Numbered from the stretch's first letter, positions 25,039 through 34,855 are shown. The stretch: DNA of 64,000 nt from Sporocytophaga myxococcoides (GCF_000775915.1 NZ_BBLT01000001.1:868001-932000), one strand, 5' to 3'. The notes: generated by a model from the letters alone, not told the origin. Numbers and translations: made by a program.

Positions 25039-26013
25039 ATGAAAGAAATCTTTACATCCGTATTTGAAAACCTTAGCTCTTGGGGGCTGCCTCTATTCCT
25101 CTTCTTACTAGGGATTGCAGAGTTTATTGCTGGTAGGTATGATAAACATGACTGGGATGAAAACGAAAAAGCCACAGATTTAATTTGTTATGCTGCTCCT
25201 AAGATATTGTTAACTCCTGTTTTTGCCTTCTTCAGCCTTAAAGCCTTGCCTGTATTATTTCCGGGCATGATGGGGATTTTTTCATGGGTGCCTTTCTGGT
25301 TTGGATTTGCTATAATAGCAGTGGCAGATGACCTTACTCAATACTGGTATCATCGTCTTCATCATGAAATTCCATGGTTGTGGAGATTTCACAGAACACA
25401 TCATTCAGCATCTTATATGGGAATGGCAATGGCCAGCAGGCAAAACGTGATCTATACTGTTTTCTTTTCACAGACTTATGTAACTGCAACGTTGGTATTT
25501 CTAGGTTTGGGCTTTCCTGCTTTGTTTGTAAAAGTATTAAAATCGTTTATTACAATTTCAGCACATTCCAGTATTCCTTGGGATAAACCATTTTATAAAT
25601 ACAGAATTTTGAATCCTATAGCATGGGTACTTGAAAGACTTATCTCTACACCTGCAACACATCATGCTCATCATGCAGATGCAAATGATGGTGTTGGCCA
25701 CTATAAAGGAAATTTTGGAAATATGTTCTTTATATGGGATATGATCTTTGGTACAGGGCTTATAACGAGACAATACCCTGCCGGCTATGGTGTAAAGCAC
25801 TACTTCAAAGAAGAATGGTACGTTCAATTCTTATGGCCTTTCTTCAAGTCTAAGAAAGCCGGAAGTGAACTGGCTGTCGGTGGTCCTGAATTCTATGATG
25901 AGGTAGGAGAGACAGGTGGATATACAGTTAAAGAACTTAAGAGTAAACTTCCTGAACCTGTATTACATGATGAACTTCTGGAGGAACCTCAATATAATCA
26001 GATAGCTGTATAG
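25039..26013 (+). CDS. Sterol desaturase / fatty-acid hydroxylase family protein
   Basis: 324-aa membrane di-iron oxygenase. Histidine boxes in order: WYHRLHHE (about residues 102-109), FHRTHHSA (about 117-124) and THHAHHADA (about 210-218), matching the HxxxH, HxxHH, HxxHH pattern of the superfamily. About five hydrophobic segments flank them. The C-terminal 60 residues are soluble and Glu-rich. Family members hydroxylate sterols, carotenoids, fatty acyls or sphingoid bases. Clustered with two one-TM proteins. Substrate unknown; sphingolipid or carotenoid modification would fit a gliding Cytophagales. Confidence 0.85.
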   Translation: MKEIFTSVFENLSSWGLPLFLFLLGIAEFIAGRYDKHDWDENEKATDLICYAAPKILLTPVFAFFSLKALPVLFPGMMGIFSWVPFWFGFAIIAVADDLTQYWYHRLHHEIPWLWRFHRTHHSASYMGMAMASRQNVIYTVFFSQTYVTATLVFLGLGFPALFVKVLKSFITISAHSSIPWDKPFYKYRILNPIAWVLERLISTPATHHAHHADANDGVGHYKGNFGNMFFIWDMIFGTGLITRQYPAGYGVKHYFKEEWYVQFLWPFFKSKKAGSELAVGGPEFYDEVGETGGYTVKELKSKLPEPVLHDELLEEPQYNQIAV

Positions 26014-26047
26014 GAAAAAAATAAAATTGAAGGATCACTCTTTATGT

Positions 26048-26094
26048 CCTTGTTCTGCTCATTACTAGGAGCAGAACAAGGTTATTTTATTTTG
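26048..26094 (+). terminator. Strong terminator after the hydroxylase cluster
   Basis: 13-bp perfect stem CCTTGTTCTGCTC / GAGCAGAACAAGG with an 8-nt loop followed by a T-rich run. Confidence 0.9.
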
Positions 26095-26132
26095 ATTTTG
26101 AAATTTTAATTCACCACCAATTAAATTAAGCA

Positions 26133-27224
26133 ATGAGAAGATTTAAAATCTACTTCATTATAGCAACAATATTAAGTGCATTGATCTTTATTAAAGCAAA
26201 ATTTTTTACATCTGATAAGGGCAAGTCAAACACTGCAAATAAAAGTTCTGACAGGCCTTCTACTCCGGTTTCTGTATTTGTTGTAGGAAATGAAAGCATA
26301 GAACCTAAAGTTTTTGCAACAGGTACTATACTTGCCAATGAAGCAACAGAACTGAAAGCTGAAGCAAGTGGAAGGGTGGTTTATCTGAACCTACCTGAAG
26401 GGCAATTTGTAAAAAGTGGAACGCTTTTATTGAAAGTAAATGATGCTGAGTTTCAGGCTCAGTTATCAAAGCTGAAAGCTCAGATAAAGCTTGCTTCCTC
26501 CAATGAAGAAAGACAACGTCAGCTATTGGAAATAAATGGGATTAGCAGACAAGAATATGACAATGCTCTGGCAACTCTTTTAACGCTTAAAGCTGACAGT
26601 GCTTTTGTACAGACACAGATTGCCAAAACAGAGATCAGAGCGCCTTTTAACGGTTTGATTGGTATCCATTCTATTGGTCCGGGAGCTTATATAACTCCTG
26701 CAGTTACAGCTGCATCTATTTATCAAACAGACCCTGTTAAAATTGAATTTTACCTCCCTGAAAAATATTCCGCTATGATAAAGACAGGTGATCAGATTAA
26801 GTTCAGAGCAGAAGGTTTGAAGGATGTCTTTACAGCAAAAATAATTATTAAGGATCCTGCTGTAGATACGGATAGCAGAAGTATTCGCTATCATGCAGTC
26901 TGTACAAATACCGGTGGAAAGCTTTTACCAGGGACCTTTGTAAATGTTGAGCTAAGACAAAATGAAAATTCTAAAACTTTATTTGTGCCTACAGAAGCAA
27001 TCGTTCCTGTGACTAATAATAAAATTGTCTTTGTTGTTAAGGATGGCATAGCTAAAGAAAAGATAGTCAAAACCGGTATCCGAACAGAAGATTTTCTTCA
27101 GATTATCTCAGGTATTTCAGTTGGTGATTCTGTTGTGATCAACGGAAACTTCAGACTTAAGAATGAGGCTAAAGTTAAAGTCGTAAAGTCAAAAGAAAGA
27201 GTTGCAGTAAACAGAGAGGAATAG
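26133..27224 (+). CDS. RND efflux periplasmic adaptor (membrane fusion protein)
   Basis: 363-aa HlyD/AcrA-type adaptor. One N-terminal membrane helix (FKIYFIIATILSALIFIKA), then the biotin-lipoyl half-motifs (ELKAEASGRVVYLNLPEGQFVKSGTLL shown in part: AEASGRVVYLNLPEG), a short coiled-coil hairpin, the second lipoyl half (TEIRAPFNGLIGI), beta-barrel and membrane-proximal domains. Seven bp before the RND pump gene. The coiled coil is short, as in CusB/MexH-type adaptors. No TolC-like gene nearby, so an outer channel must be encoded elsewhere. Confidence 0.92.
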   Translation: MRRFKIYFIIATILSALIFIKAKFFTSDKGKSNTANKSSDRPSTPVSVFVVGNESIEPKVFATGTILANEATELKAEASGRVVYLNLPEGQFVKSGTLLLKVNDAEFQAQLSKLKAQIKLASSNEERQRQLLEINGISRQEYDNALATLLTLKADSAFVQTQIAKTEIRAPFNGLIGIHSIGPGAYITPAVTAASIYQTDPVKIEFYLPEKYSAMIKTGDQIKFRAEGLKDVFTAKIIIKDPAVDTDSRSIRYHAVCTNTGGKLLPGTFVNVELRQNENSKTLFVPTEAIVPVTNNKIVFVVKDGIAKEKIVKTGIRTEDFLQIISGISVGDSVVINGNFRLKNEAKVKVVKSKERVAVNREE

Positions 27225-27231
27225 CAGACTT

Positions 27232-30200
27232 ATGAGTTTATCGACAATAAGTATCAAGAGGCCTGTATTAGCCATTGTGATGAATCTTATCATTCTATTT
27301 TTTGGCTTTATGGGATTCAGGGCGCTTGGAATTCGGGAGTTTCCTGTTGTAGAAGCCCCAATGGTTTCCGTGCGGACTTCCTATGCCGGAGCGAGTGCTG
27401 AGATCATTGAGGCCCAGATTACTTATCCGCTGGAAAAGGCTTTGAACGGTATTGAAGGAGTTAAGTCTATATCTTCAACAAGCAGCCTTGGTTCAAGTTC
27501 AATTTCAGTAGAGTTCAACCTTGATTCAGATTTAGAAACAGCTGCAAACGATGTCAGGGATAAGGTTTCCCAAACGCTTCGTTCTTTGCCTCAGGATCTG
27601 GATGCTCCTCCGGTCGTAAGCAAAGATGTGGGAGGGGAATATATCATTGTAATGACTGTTACCAATGATAAAATGACAGATCTTGAGCTGAATGATTATG
27701 TAGACAACATGATTCTGCCAAGACTTCAGACTATCAAAGGTGTGGGATATGTTTATCTTTTTGGTGAAAAGAAGTATGCCATGAGATTGTGGCTGGATCC
27801 TGTAAAGCTTGCCGCGTTTAAAGTAACGCTTCAGGATGTAAGACAGGCATTGGATAAAGAGAATGTGGAGCTGCCGACAGGAAGACTGGAAGGCAACAGA
27901 ACAGAGTTGACTGTAAAAGCCAGTGCAAAATTCAAGGATGAAGCGGGCTTTAATAATATGATAATTAAAGCATCATCCGGTAAAGTTGTACGTCTGCAGG
28001 ATATCGGATATGCAAGATTGGGCGCTGAAAATGAAGAATCCATTTTCAGAATCAATGACATTCCAAGTTTAGGCTGCTCTATAGTGCCTCAGCCAGGGGC
28101 TAATCATACGGATATTGCAGAAGAATTCTATAAACGATTTGAACAACTCCAGAAAGAGTTGCCTCCTGATTTTAAACTCGCCGTATCAACTGATAATACA
28201 AAGTTTATTACAAAATCAATAACAGAGGTTACTGAAACGCTGATTATAGCAATCTTACTGGTTGTCGTAATTATCTATCTGTTCTTCAGAGACTGGTCTA
28301 TTGCACTTCGCCCTTTGATAGATATTCCAGTATCTCTGGTGGGAACATTTTTTATAATGTTCATATTCGGCTTTTCTATCAATGTACTTACACTCCTTGC
28401 TATAGTCCTTGCAACAGGATTGGTTGTGGATGATGGGATAGTTGTTACGGAGAATATCTTTAAGAAACTTGAACAGGGCATGTCCCCATTTGAGGCAGCT
28501 ATAGAAGGTTCAAGGGAAATAACATTTGCGGTTATCTCTACCTCAATTACTCTTGCTGCTATATTCCTTCCAATTATATTTATGGAAGGGTTTGTAGGAA
28601 AGTTATTTAAGGAGTTCGGAATAGTGGTATCTTCTGCAGTTCTGATTTCAATTTTTGTATCGCTCAGTCTCACACCTATGCTGAATGCATGGCTGGTGCA
28701 TGATCATACTAGGAAGAGCAGGTTTTATACCTATTCGGAACCATTCTTTATCTGGTTGAATGAATCTTATGCAAAATCTCTTGATACCTTCTTTAAACGT
28801 CGCTGGTTAGCTTTTGTTATCCTGGGGGTAGCGGTAGTAAGCACTGTATTTATCTGGAAGATTATTCCTGCTGAAGTTGCTCCTACAGAAGATAGAAGTA
28901 TGTTGCGCATTACAATGACATTACCGGAAGGAGCATCATATGAATATACAGACGAGTTCATGCAAAAGTATGTACAACTGATTCGAGATTCGATTCCTGA
29001 AAACAGACTTGTCATGGCTATTACTGCTTCCAGCCCCGGAGGTTCAAGTTCCGGTGGTGTTAATTCAGGTTTTTCAAGAATCCCCTTGATAGATCCTGAT
29101 AAAAGGGAAAGAAGCCAGCAGGAGATAGTAGATAAGATCAATCAGCTTGTAAAAAGATTTCCTGAGGCTAAAGTTCAGGTGGGGCAGGATCAGACTATCA
29201 ATACCGGCGTAAGAGGGCTTCCTGTACAATATGTTATTCAGGCTCCTGATTTTGAAAAGCTCGAGGAATACCTTCCGAAGTTTATGGATGAAGGTCAGAA
29301 AGATCCTACCTTCTCAGTTGTGGATGTAAACCTTAAGTTTAACAGGCCGGATATTCAGGTAATTATAAATCGTGAAAAGGCAAGGGAAGTAGGGGTAAAC
29401 GTGTCCGATATCGCTCAAACTTTACAGCTTGCTTTAAGTGGTCAAAGATTCGGTTTCTTTTCTATGAATGGTAGACAATATCAGGTCATAGGTCAGTTTG
29501 ACAGAGTCAACAGAAACGAATCTGTTGATTTAAAAAATATTTATGTAAGAAATACTTCCGGGAATTTAATTCAGCTTGATAACCTGGTAGAGTTTGAGGA
29601 GTCAAGCAGTCCGCCTCAGTTGTTCAGATATAACCGCTATCAGGCTGCTACGATATCAGCAGGACTGGCTCCGGGTAAAACTATTGGTGATGGTGTGAAG
29701 GCAATGGATGCTATTCGGGATAAAGTGCTGGATGATTCCTTTTCCACCGCATTGATAGGTCAGGCGAGGGATTTTGCTGAGAGTTCATCCAATACATCCT
29801 ACATATTTGTACTGGCTTTGATTCTGGTATATCTTATTCTGGCAGCACAGTTTGAAAGTTTTGTAGATCCATTTATCATCATGCTTACGGTTCCTCTGGC
29901 TGTTGCCGGTGGTGTTATATCTTTATGGTATTTTAACGAGACCAATAATATATTCAGTCAGATAGGGATGATTATGTTAATAGGCTTGGTAACAAAGAAC
30001 GGTATCCTTATAGTCGAGTTTGCCAATCATCTAAGAGAATCCGGAAGGGATGTGCGCACAGCTGCCCTGGAAGCCGCAAACGCAAGGTTAAGGCCGATAT
30101 TAATGACAAGTCTGGCTACAGCATTAGGAGCATTGCCTATAGCGATTGCTTTTGGTGCTGCGGCAAAAAGCAGGATGGGAATGGGGATTGTTATCGTAGG

Positions 30201-30345
30201 TGGATTAATGATATCATTATTGTTTACGCTTTATGTAATACCTGCTATGTATACTTATCTTTCAAAAGATAAATCTGCTAAAAGGGTTAAAACAACGGTA
30301 AAGGAAACGGCTAAAGAAGAAAGTTTTGTAAGTGAAATTTTTTAA
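27232..30345 (+). CDS. RND efflux transporter (AcrB/MexB-like)
   Basis: 1037-aa inner-membrane proton/drug antiporter of the HAE1 branch. Seen: IKRPVLAIVMNLIILFFG (TM1), paired periplasmic domains, the proton-relay Asp pair in LATGLVVDDGIVVTENI (TM4, about residue 400), and TM7-12 with PLAVAGGVISLWYF and IGMIMLIGLVTKNGILIVEFAN. HAE1 features with hydrophobic substrates are likely; drug range unknown. Cotranscribed with the adaptor. Ends 90 bp before a shared terminator. Confidence 0.93.
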   Translation: MSLSTISIKRPVLAIVMNLIILFFGFMGFRALGIREFPVVEAPMVSVRTSYAGASAEIIEAQITYPLEKALNGIEGVKSISSTSSLGSSSISVEFNLDSDLETAANDVRDKVSQTLRSLPQDLDAPPVVSKDVGGEYIIVMTVTNDKMTDLELNDYVDNMILPRLQTIKGVGYVYLFGEKKYAMRLWLDPVKLAAFKVTLQDVRQALDKENVELPTGRLEGNRTELTVKASAKFKDEAGFNNMIIKASSGKVVRLQDIGYARLGAENEESIFRINDIPSLGCSIVPQPGANHTDIAEEFYKRFEQLQKELPPDFKLAVSTDNTKFITKSITEVTETLIIAILLVVVIIYLFFRDWSIALRPLIDIPVSLVGTFFIMFIFGFSINVLTLLAIVLATGLVVDDGIVVTENIFKKLEQGMSPFEAAIEGSREITFAVISTSITLAAIFLPIIFMEGFVGKLFKEFGIVVSSAVLISIFVSLSLTPMLNAWLVHDHTRKSRFYTYSEPFFIWLNESYAKSLDTFFKRRWLAFVILGVAVVSTVFIWKIIPAEVAPTEDRSMLRITMTLPEGASYEYTDEFMQKYVQLIRDSIPENRLVMAITASSPGGSSSGGVNSGFSRIPLIDPDKRERSQQEIVDKINQLVKRFPEAKVQVGQDQTINTGVRGLPVQYVIQAPDFEKLEEYLPKFMDEGQKDPTFSVVDVNLKFNRPDIQVIINREKAREVGVNVSDIAQTLQLALSGQRFGFFSMNGRQYQVIGQFDRVNRNESVDLKNIYVRNTSGNLIQLDNLVEFEESSSPPQLFRYNRYQAATISAGLAPGKTIGDGVKAMDAIRDKVLDDSFSTALIGQARDFAESSSNTSYIFVLALILVYLILAAQFESFVDPFIIMLTVPLAVAGGVISLWYFNETNNIFSQIGMIMLIGLVTKNGILIVEFANHLRESGRDVRTAALEAANARLRPILMTSLATALGALPIAIAFGAAAKSRMGMGIVIVGGLMISLLFTLYVIPAMYTYLSKDKSAKRVKTTVKETAKEESFVSEIF

Positions 30346-30436
30346 GTTCAAGTGAAGGTCATGGGCGTGGGGCAGAGCCTCACGTCCTGCTTTTTTAGAT
30401 ATATGTGTTGAATTCGTTGAGATCAGGAAGAAAATA

Positions 30437-30472
30437 AAAAAAGCTCTCAAAATCAGATTATGAGAGCTTTTT
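30437..30472. terminator. Bidirectional terminator after the RND operon
   Basis: Stem AAAAAGCTCTCA / TGAGAGCTTTTT with a 12-nt loop; serves the RND operon and the convergent 65-aa gene. Confidence 0.88.
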
Positions 30473-30505
30473 GATTTTTGTAATAATGCTTCAGTTAAAA
30501 ATAAT

Positions 30506-30703
30506 TTAAGACAATCTGATATTCAGGATTTCCTCCGTTGGCACCTCAATGCGGTGAAAATATTTTCGGAGTACAAGGGCTGTAATATTCCCGTCCTGAT
30601 CTGTTTTGCTTCCGGTAAGCATTCCATCAGTCTTTCCACTAATGGTGCTTATAAACACATGCTTTCCATCGTTCAGCAATGTGTACTCCTTAAAATCGAT
30701 CAT
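30506..30703 (-). CDS. Small hypothetical protein, 65 aa
   Basis: Soluble 65-aa protein, MIDFKEYTLLNDGKHVFISTISG, with strand-turn-strand pattern and a helix (VLRKYFHRIEVPTEEIL). It has its own convergent terminator, and codon use matches neighbours. No family assigned. Confidence 0.5.
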   Translation of the reverse strand: MIDFKEYTLLNDGKHVFISTISGKTDGMLTGSKTDQDGNITALVLRKYFHRIEVPTEEILNIRLS

Positions 30704-31099
30704 AGCAGTATATTTATTTATTAGACGAATAAAACCTAATTATATTTTAGGAATTAAGATTGGGATTTGATCAAATACAATTCCCCTTATGGTATCTGTA
30801 AAGCGAACTACGTGCCAACATTGCAAACTGTTTTTATAAAGAACAATATTTCAACTATTTAGTCACTAAGTGAGTTTCAATTTGTTGATTTTTAGTGAAT
30901 TGTTTTGTTGACCTTTCTGGCAGTTTTCATGTCAGATTGATATGAATTTATCCTGAAAATACCGTATGAAAAAGTTCCTTTATCCGTAAATAATTTTTAT
31001 TTCTAATTTGGGTACCCTACCTGAATTATGTCATTTATGTTGAACCAGAACGGACACTCTGGACATAATGTGTATCCATAAGATAGAGCCTCTAATAAT
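30704..31099. other. Intergenic, nothing clear seen
   Basis: 396 bp with AT-rich sequence and a TTTGGG/CCC-type short repeat only. It contains the promoter region for the 65-aa gene. No ORF of note. Confidence 0.35.
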
Positions 31100-31483
31100 C
31101 TATAGAACCAATTCAGCCATTAATCTCCTAAGTGTTTCACTTGCATCGTTGCATAGACCAGGATGCACAGCTGAAGTCTGAACGATGGTACTTCTGTTTG
31201 CTGTCAACCATCTGAATCTTCCGGAAAGAGGAAGGCCTCCGATGGGTCCTGCTTGTTTACCTCCTTCACAGATTCTTTCAAAGGCACGGAGTCTCTTTTC
31301 CAGTTCTGGGATATCTATATCTTTACAAAAAGCCTTTAGTCGTTCCTGGTTCAACTCAAACTTAGTTTGTAAGAATCCCTGTGATGAACAGAATAGTATT
31401 ACTCCAACGTTCAAAAACTCTTCGCGTTCAACCCTTGGTACCACACGAATAACGGCATACTCAAACAATTGCTTTCCTTGCAT
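31100..31483 (-). CDS. DUF3037-family protein
   Basis: 127 aa matching DUF3037: EYAVIRVVPRVEREEFLNVGVILFC near the N-terminus (quoted in part: RVVPRVEREEFLNVGVI), then a helical domain. DUF3037 genes are very often paired with a HipA-like kinase gene (PF20613), as here: start codon lies 23 bp inside the end of the kinase gene, so the two are translationally linked. No biochemical role is known to me. May be a partner or substrate of the kinase. Confidence 0.8.
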   Translation of the reverse strand: MQGKQLFEYAVIRVVPRVEREEFLNVGVILFCSSQGFLQTKFELNQERLKAFCKDIDIPELEKRLRAFERICEGGKQAGPIGGLPLSGRFRWLTANRSTIVQTSAVHPGLCNDASETLRRLMAELVL

Positions 31484-32276
31484 TTTTCGCTTCGTTTACA
31501 AAAGTTTCAGAATTAGCAATTCGTGTTTCCAGAAACTTCACATAGGCTTGTCTATGCGCTTCAACAGTGTCAAAGGGTGATTCAGCCTTTAACAGCCATT
31601 CATCAGGAATCAGGGCCACTATTGATTGTATATTTTCAGTTGTGAGTTTAGTTTTGAAAGTTTCATTGACCTTATCCAGTTCAGATGCTTTGGAAAGGAG
31701 GACATGATCTTTTATCTGTGGAAATGGCTTCTTCCCTTGCTCTTCGGGATTGGGCCATGAATGATGAAAATAAAAGGATGCTCCATGGTCTATAAGCCAA
31801 AGCTCTTTATTCCAGGAAAGCATATTGGTATTCCGGGCGGTACGGTCAACATTCATAATCAGACAATCAAACCATACAATTTTAGAGGCGAGCTCAGGAT
31901 CAACATTGGTAACAAGCGCATCGAATGTAATGGCTCTTGAAAGATAATGAAGTCCAAGATTTTGTCCTTCACTTGTTCTCAGAAGATCCTGAATCTCTTC
32001 ATCTGGTTCAGTGCGTCCAAAAGCTTCGTCAAGATGGATAAAGACAATCTCTGGTATCAGAAAGCCCAGAAGTCTGGCAATCTCTCCGGCGATAAGTTCT
32101 GCTATCAGGGTTTTTATTCCCTGGCCTGCACCTCTGAATTTAACCACATATAAAAAGTCGTCATCAGCCTCTACTATGGCTGGCAGAGAGCCTCCCTCAC
32201 GAAGGGGAGTCACATAACGGATAACGTTTACTTCTCTTATTTTGGGGTTGTAATTACTCACAGAAATTAAGTTCAT
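31461..32276 (-). CDS. HipA-like kinase (HipA_2 family)
   Basis: 271-aa Ser/Thr-kinase-like protein related to HipA but without the HipA N-terminal and HipB partner. Catalytic loop NVDRTARNTNMLS (the D near residue 147) and the metal-binding loop LIDHGASFYF (DHG replacing DFG). The N-terminal half has a nucleotide-binding-like stretch DDDFLYVVKFRGAGQGIKTL. HipA phosphorylates GltX to arrest growth; this family's targets are unknown. Operon with DUF3037 overlapping by 23 bp. Codon use and A+T content resemble the flanks. Confidence 0.8.
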   Translation of the reverse strand: MNLISVSNYNPKIREVNVIRYVTPLREGGSLPAIVEADDDFLYVVKFRGAGQGIKTLIAELIAGEIARLLGFLIPEIVFIHLDEAFGRTEPDEEIQDLLRTSEGQNLGLHYLSRAITFDALVTNVDPELASKIVWFDCLIMNVDRTARNTNMLSWNKELWLIDHGASFYFHHSWPNPEEQGKKPFPQIKDHVLLSKASELDKVNETFKTKLTTENIQSIVALIPDEWLLKAESPFDTVEAHRQAYVKFLETRIANSETFVNEAKNARKAIV

Positions 32277-32453
32277 GCCCGTCTGCTCTGTGCTTCCGGA
32301 ATTTTTATGCTGAAAGTTATATCATTTTTTTCAGAATCTGCTAGAGATTAATGATTTTATAAAATAGGAAGAATGCCCTTAAAGACTATTATTATTAAGA
32401 TAGGAATATACTGCAGTTTTATAAAATGTTCATATTAAGGATATTCTCCTGTG

Positions 32454-32493
32454 AAAAGGTATTTTATTTTTCTATCTGTTTACGGTATTTCAG
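32454..32493 (+). repeat. 40-nt repeat upstream of the serine hydrolase gene (copy A)
   Basis: Begins AAAAGGTATTTTATTTTTC and ends GTTTACGGTATTTCAG; matches 41627-41666 at 39 of 40 positions. Located 126 bp before the serine hydrolase ATG. Confidence 0.7.
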
Positions 32494-32618
32494 GATCCTT
32501 TTTTCATCTGCACTTTTGTATCGTCAATCAGATAGTCGGGTAATTCCGGGTTGCTCTTTATCTGAATAAAGCTAAAAGTTTAAAACCTAACAAAACACTA
32601 TAAAGAACCAATACTAAA

Positions 32619-34802
32619 ATGAAAACCAGATCTAAATTCTTTAACAGACTTTTAACAGCAGTTGCTGCTTCTGTTCTCCTTCCGGGAACACTTTTCGCTC
32701 AGGCTTGGGTTGCCAGACATGGATTAAGTCCTGCAGAATACCAGACTGAATTTAATACACACACAGCTAATGGATACAGGCTGACTTCCGTAAATGGTTA
32801 TACCTCCAATGGAGCTGAAAAGTACATTGCTCTTTGGGAAAAGGTTTCAGGTGGTGCTTATGTTACAAAGCACTCTATGACTGCAGCGGAATATCAAACC
32901 GCTTTTAATACATACACATCTCAGGGATACAGACCTACATTAGTATCAGGTTATGCAGTGGGAGGAGAAGCTCAGTTTGCAGCTATCTGGGAAAAGAAAT
33001 CAGGTGGTGCATTGATTGCAAGACATAATCTGACTGCTGCTCAATATCAGGCGGTATATGATACTTATACTGCTCAGGGATATCGTCCAACTTATATCAG
33101 CGGATATGTTGTGAATGGTGTTGAATACTTTGCAGGTATCTGGGAAGTGGTTTCCGGAGGCGGAGCTTGGGTTGCAAGGCATAACTTAACCGCTGCTCAA
33201 TATCAGAGCGCATTTGACACTTATACTTCTCAGGGATATATTCTGAAAAGAATCTCAGGATATAACAAAGGCGGCACAGATCTATATGCTGCTGTATGGG
33301 AGAAAGTCAGTACACCTTTGTGGTCTGCAAGACATGGAATCACTGCTGCAAATTATCAGTATGTCTTCGACAACCATTATTACTCGGGTTACAGACCTGT
33401 ATTGTTGAATGCTTTCGCATCTGGCACAAGCTCTAAGTACAATGGATTCTGGACGAATACCAACATCTCCAGCTCCAATATGGCTAAAATTGATAATGCT
33501 GTAAATAGTTTTCTTACAAGTGAGAATGTAACAGGTCTTTCACTGGCAATAGTTAAAGACGGAAGACTTGTTTTTGCTAAGGGGTATGGATATGCAAATC
33601 CTTCAACAGGAGAAGAAATGTCTCCTGATCAACCAGGACGTATCATGAGTGTCTCTAAACCAGTTACTGCCGTTGGAATCATGACTCTCATCCAGAAAGG
33701 TCTTCTTTCTAAAGAGTCTTTCGTATTCGGCCGTAATGGAGTGCTTGGCTCTAAGTATGCCACACCTGCCAATAAACCTTCATTGAACAGAATCAGAGTA
33801 CGTCATTTGTTAAACCATACATCTGGTCTTAGATCATGTAACGGAGAGTCAGTATTCTGGGATGCAACTAAAACACCAGATGATGCAATGGCTGTGTTAT
33901 TGGCCGCAAACGATCTTGTATTGACAGATACCAGTGTAAATTTTGAATATTCTAATACCAACTATTTCATTCTTGAAAGAATCATTGAACAAGTAAGTGG
34001 TAAGAAATATGAAACTTACATCAGAGAAAATGTATTGAACAAATGCGGTATCGGATCTACTATGTATGTTGGTCAAGCTTCCGGAAATTCGAAAGCAGGA
34101 GAGATGCACTATACTTCTGCAACTAAGATGAACCTTCAGTTATGGGCAGGTTTTGGCGGCTGGGTAGCTCGTCCTATAGATTTGTTAAAATTCTTAAACA
34201 GAGTTGATGGTGCTGCTTCACCTTCAGATATCTTAAATGCTACTACACACACTACAATGACAACCGGCTCTACATTAAGACCAGGGTATGCATTCGGATG
34301 GGGAATTTCCGGTAATCGCCAAGGGCACAATGGTTGCCATGGTTCTTCAAGATCTAACTTAACTGAACTGGGTAATGGTGTAAGTTATGCCGTAATTATT
34401 AACAGCAAGCCAAAGACGGACGAGTGTAATGAGGTATTGATTCCTGCCATTGAAAACGCTCTGAACCAGGTAACAGCGTATCCTTCTTACAATCTGTTTG
34501 ACAATATCGGTACTGGTGCCCGTGCAGATGAGTTTGCGATCACTGAAGAAGAGCAAGGATTTAACATAAACCTGGATGCATCTTCAACGAATAGAGTTCT
34601 TGCTTACCCAACTGTAAGTACTGATGGTATCATCAATTTCAGCAATGCAGCAGATGTTACCTCTGTAACTGTATCAGATATGCTTGGCAATAAAGAAACA
34701 CACAAAGCAGTTGATCGTATACAAACACAGTTGAAAGGTATGCTGATCCTTCACATAGAAACTGAGCAAGGTAAAGTAACTCAAAAAGTAATTGTAGAAT
34801 AA
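32619..34802 (+). CDS. Secreted serine hydrolase with five BTRD1 repeats and T9SS tail
   Basis: 727 aa, signal peptide ending LFAQ. Residues 29-275: five tandem repeats of about 47 aa (consensus W..RHxLTAAxYQ..FDTYTSQGYRP..ISGY, ending WEK), the PF17660 bacterial tandem repeat domain first noted in fungal polyglycine hydrolases. Residues 290-620: class C beta-lactamase-like domain with SVSK (S344, K347), YSN (Y444-N446) and GHNG (H570). The last 75 residues are a T9SS type A sorting domain (YPTVSTDGIINFSNA...). Surface or secreted. Precise substrate unknown; peptidase/esterase activity on linkers is the family expectation. Confidence 0.88.
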   Translation: MKTRSKFFNRLLTAVAASVLLPGTLFAQAWVARHGLSPAEYQTEFNTHTANGYRLTSVNGYTSNGAEKYIALWEKVSGGAYVTKHSMTAAEYQTAFNTYTSQGYRPTLVSGYAVGGEAQFAAIWEKKSGGALIARHNLTAAQYQAVYDTYTAQGYRPTYISGYVVNGVEYFAGIWEVVSGGGAWVARHNLTAAQYQSAFDTYTSQGYILKRISGYNKGGTDLYAAVWEKVSTPLWSARHGITAANYQYVFDNHYYSGYRPVLLNAFASGTSSKYNGFWTNTNISSSNMAKIDNAVNSFLTSENVTGLSLAIVKDGRLVFAKGYGYANPSTGEEMSPDQPGRIMSVSKPVTAVGIMTLIQKGLLSKESFVFGRNGVLGSKYATPANKPSLNRIRVRHLLNHTSGLRSCNGESVFWDATKTPDDAMAVLLAANDLVLTDTSVNFEYSNTNYFILERIIEQVSGKKYETYIRENVLNKCGIGSTMYVGQASGNSKAGEMHYTSATKMNLQLWAGFGGWVARPIDLLKFLNRVDGAASPSDILNATTHTTMTTGSTLRPGYAFGWGISGNRQGHNGCHGSSRSNLTELGNGVSYAVIINSKPKTDECNEVLIPAIENALNQVTAYPSYNLFDNIGTGARADEFAITEEEQGFNINLDASSTNRVLAYPTVSTDGIINFSNAADVTSVTVSDMLGNKETHKAVDRIQTQLKGMLILHIETEQGKVTQKVIVE

Positions 34803-34817
34803 CTGTTTGGTAATTTT

Positions 34818-34855
34818 TTGAAAGAGGGAGTGCCAGGGCTTCCTCTTCTTTTTAT
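34818..34855 (+). terminator. Terminator after the serine hydrolase
   Basis: Stem AGAGGGAG / CTTCCTCT (one mismatch) around a short loop with TTCTTTTTAT downstream. Confidence 0.6.

Noticed and set aside
26133-30345. Complete tripartite efflux operon
   Set aside because: No TolC/OprM-like outer channel gene lies in or next to the operon.
31185-32217. Plus-strand frames over the HipA/DUF3037 genes
   Set aside because: Shadows of the minus-strand genes with no domain match.
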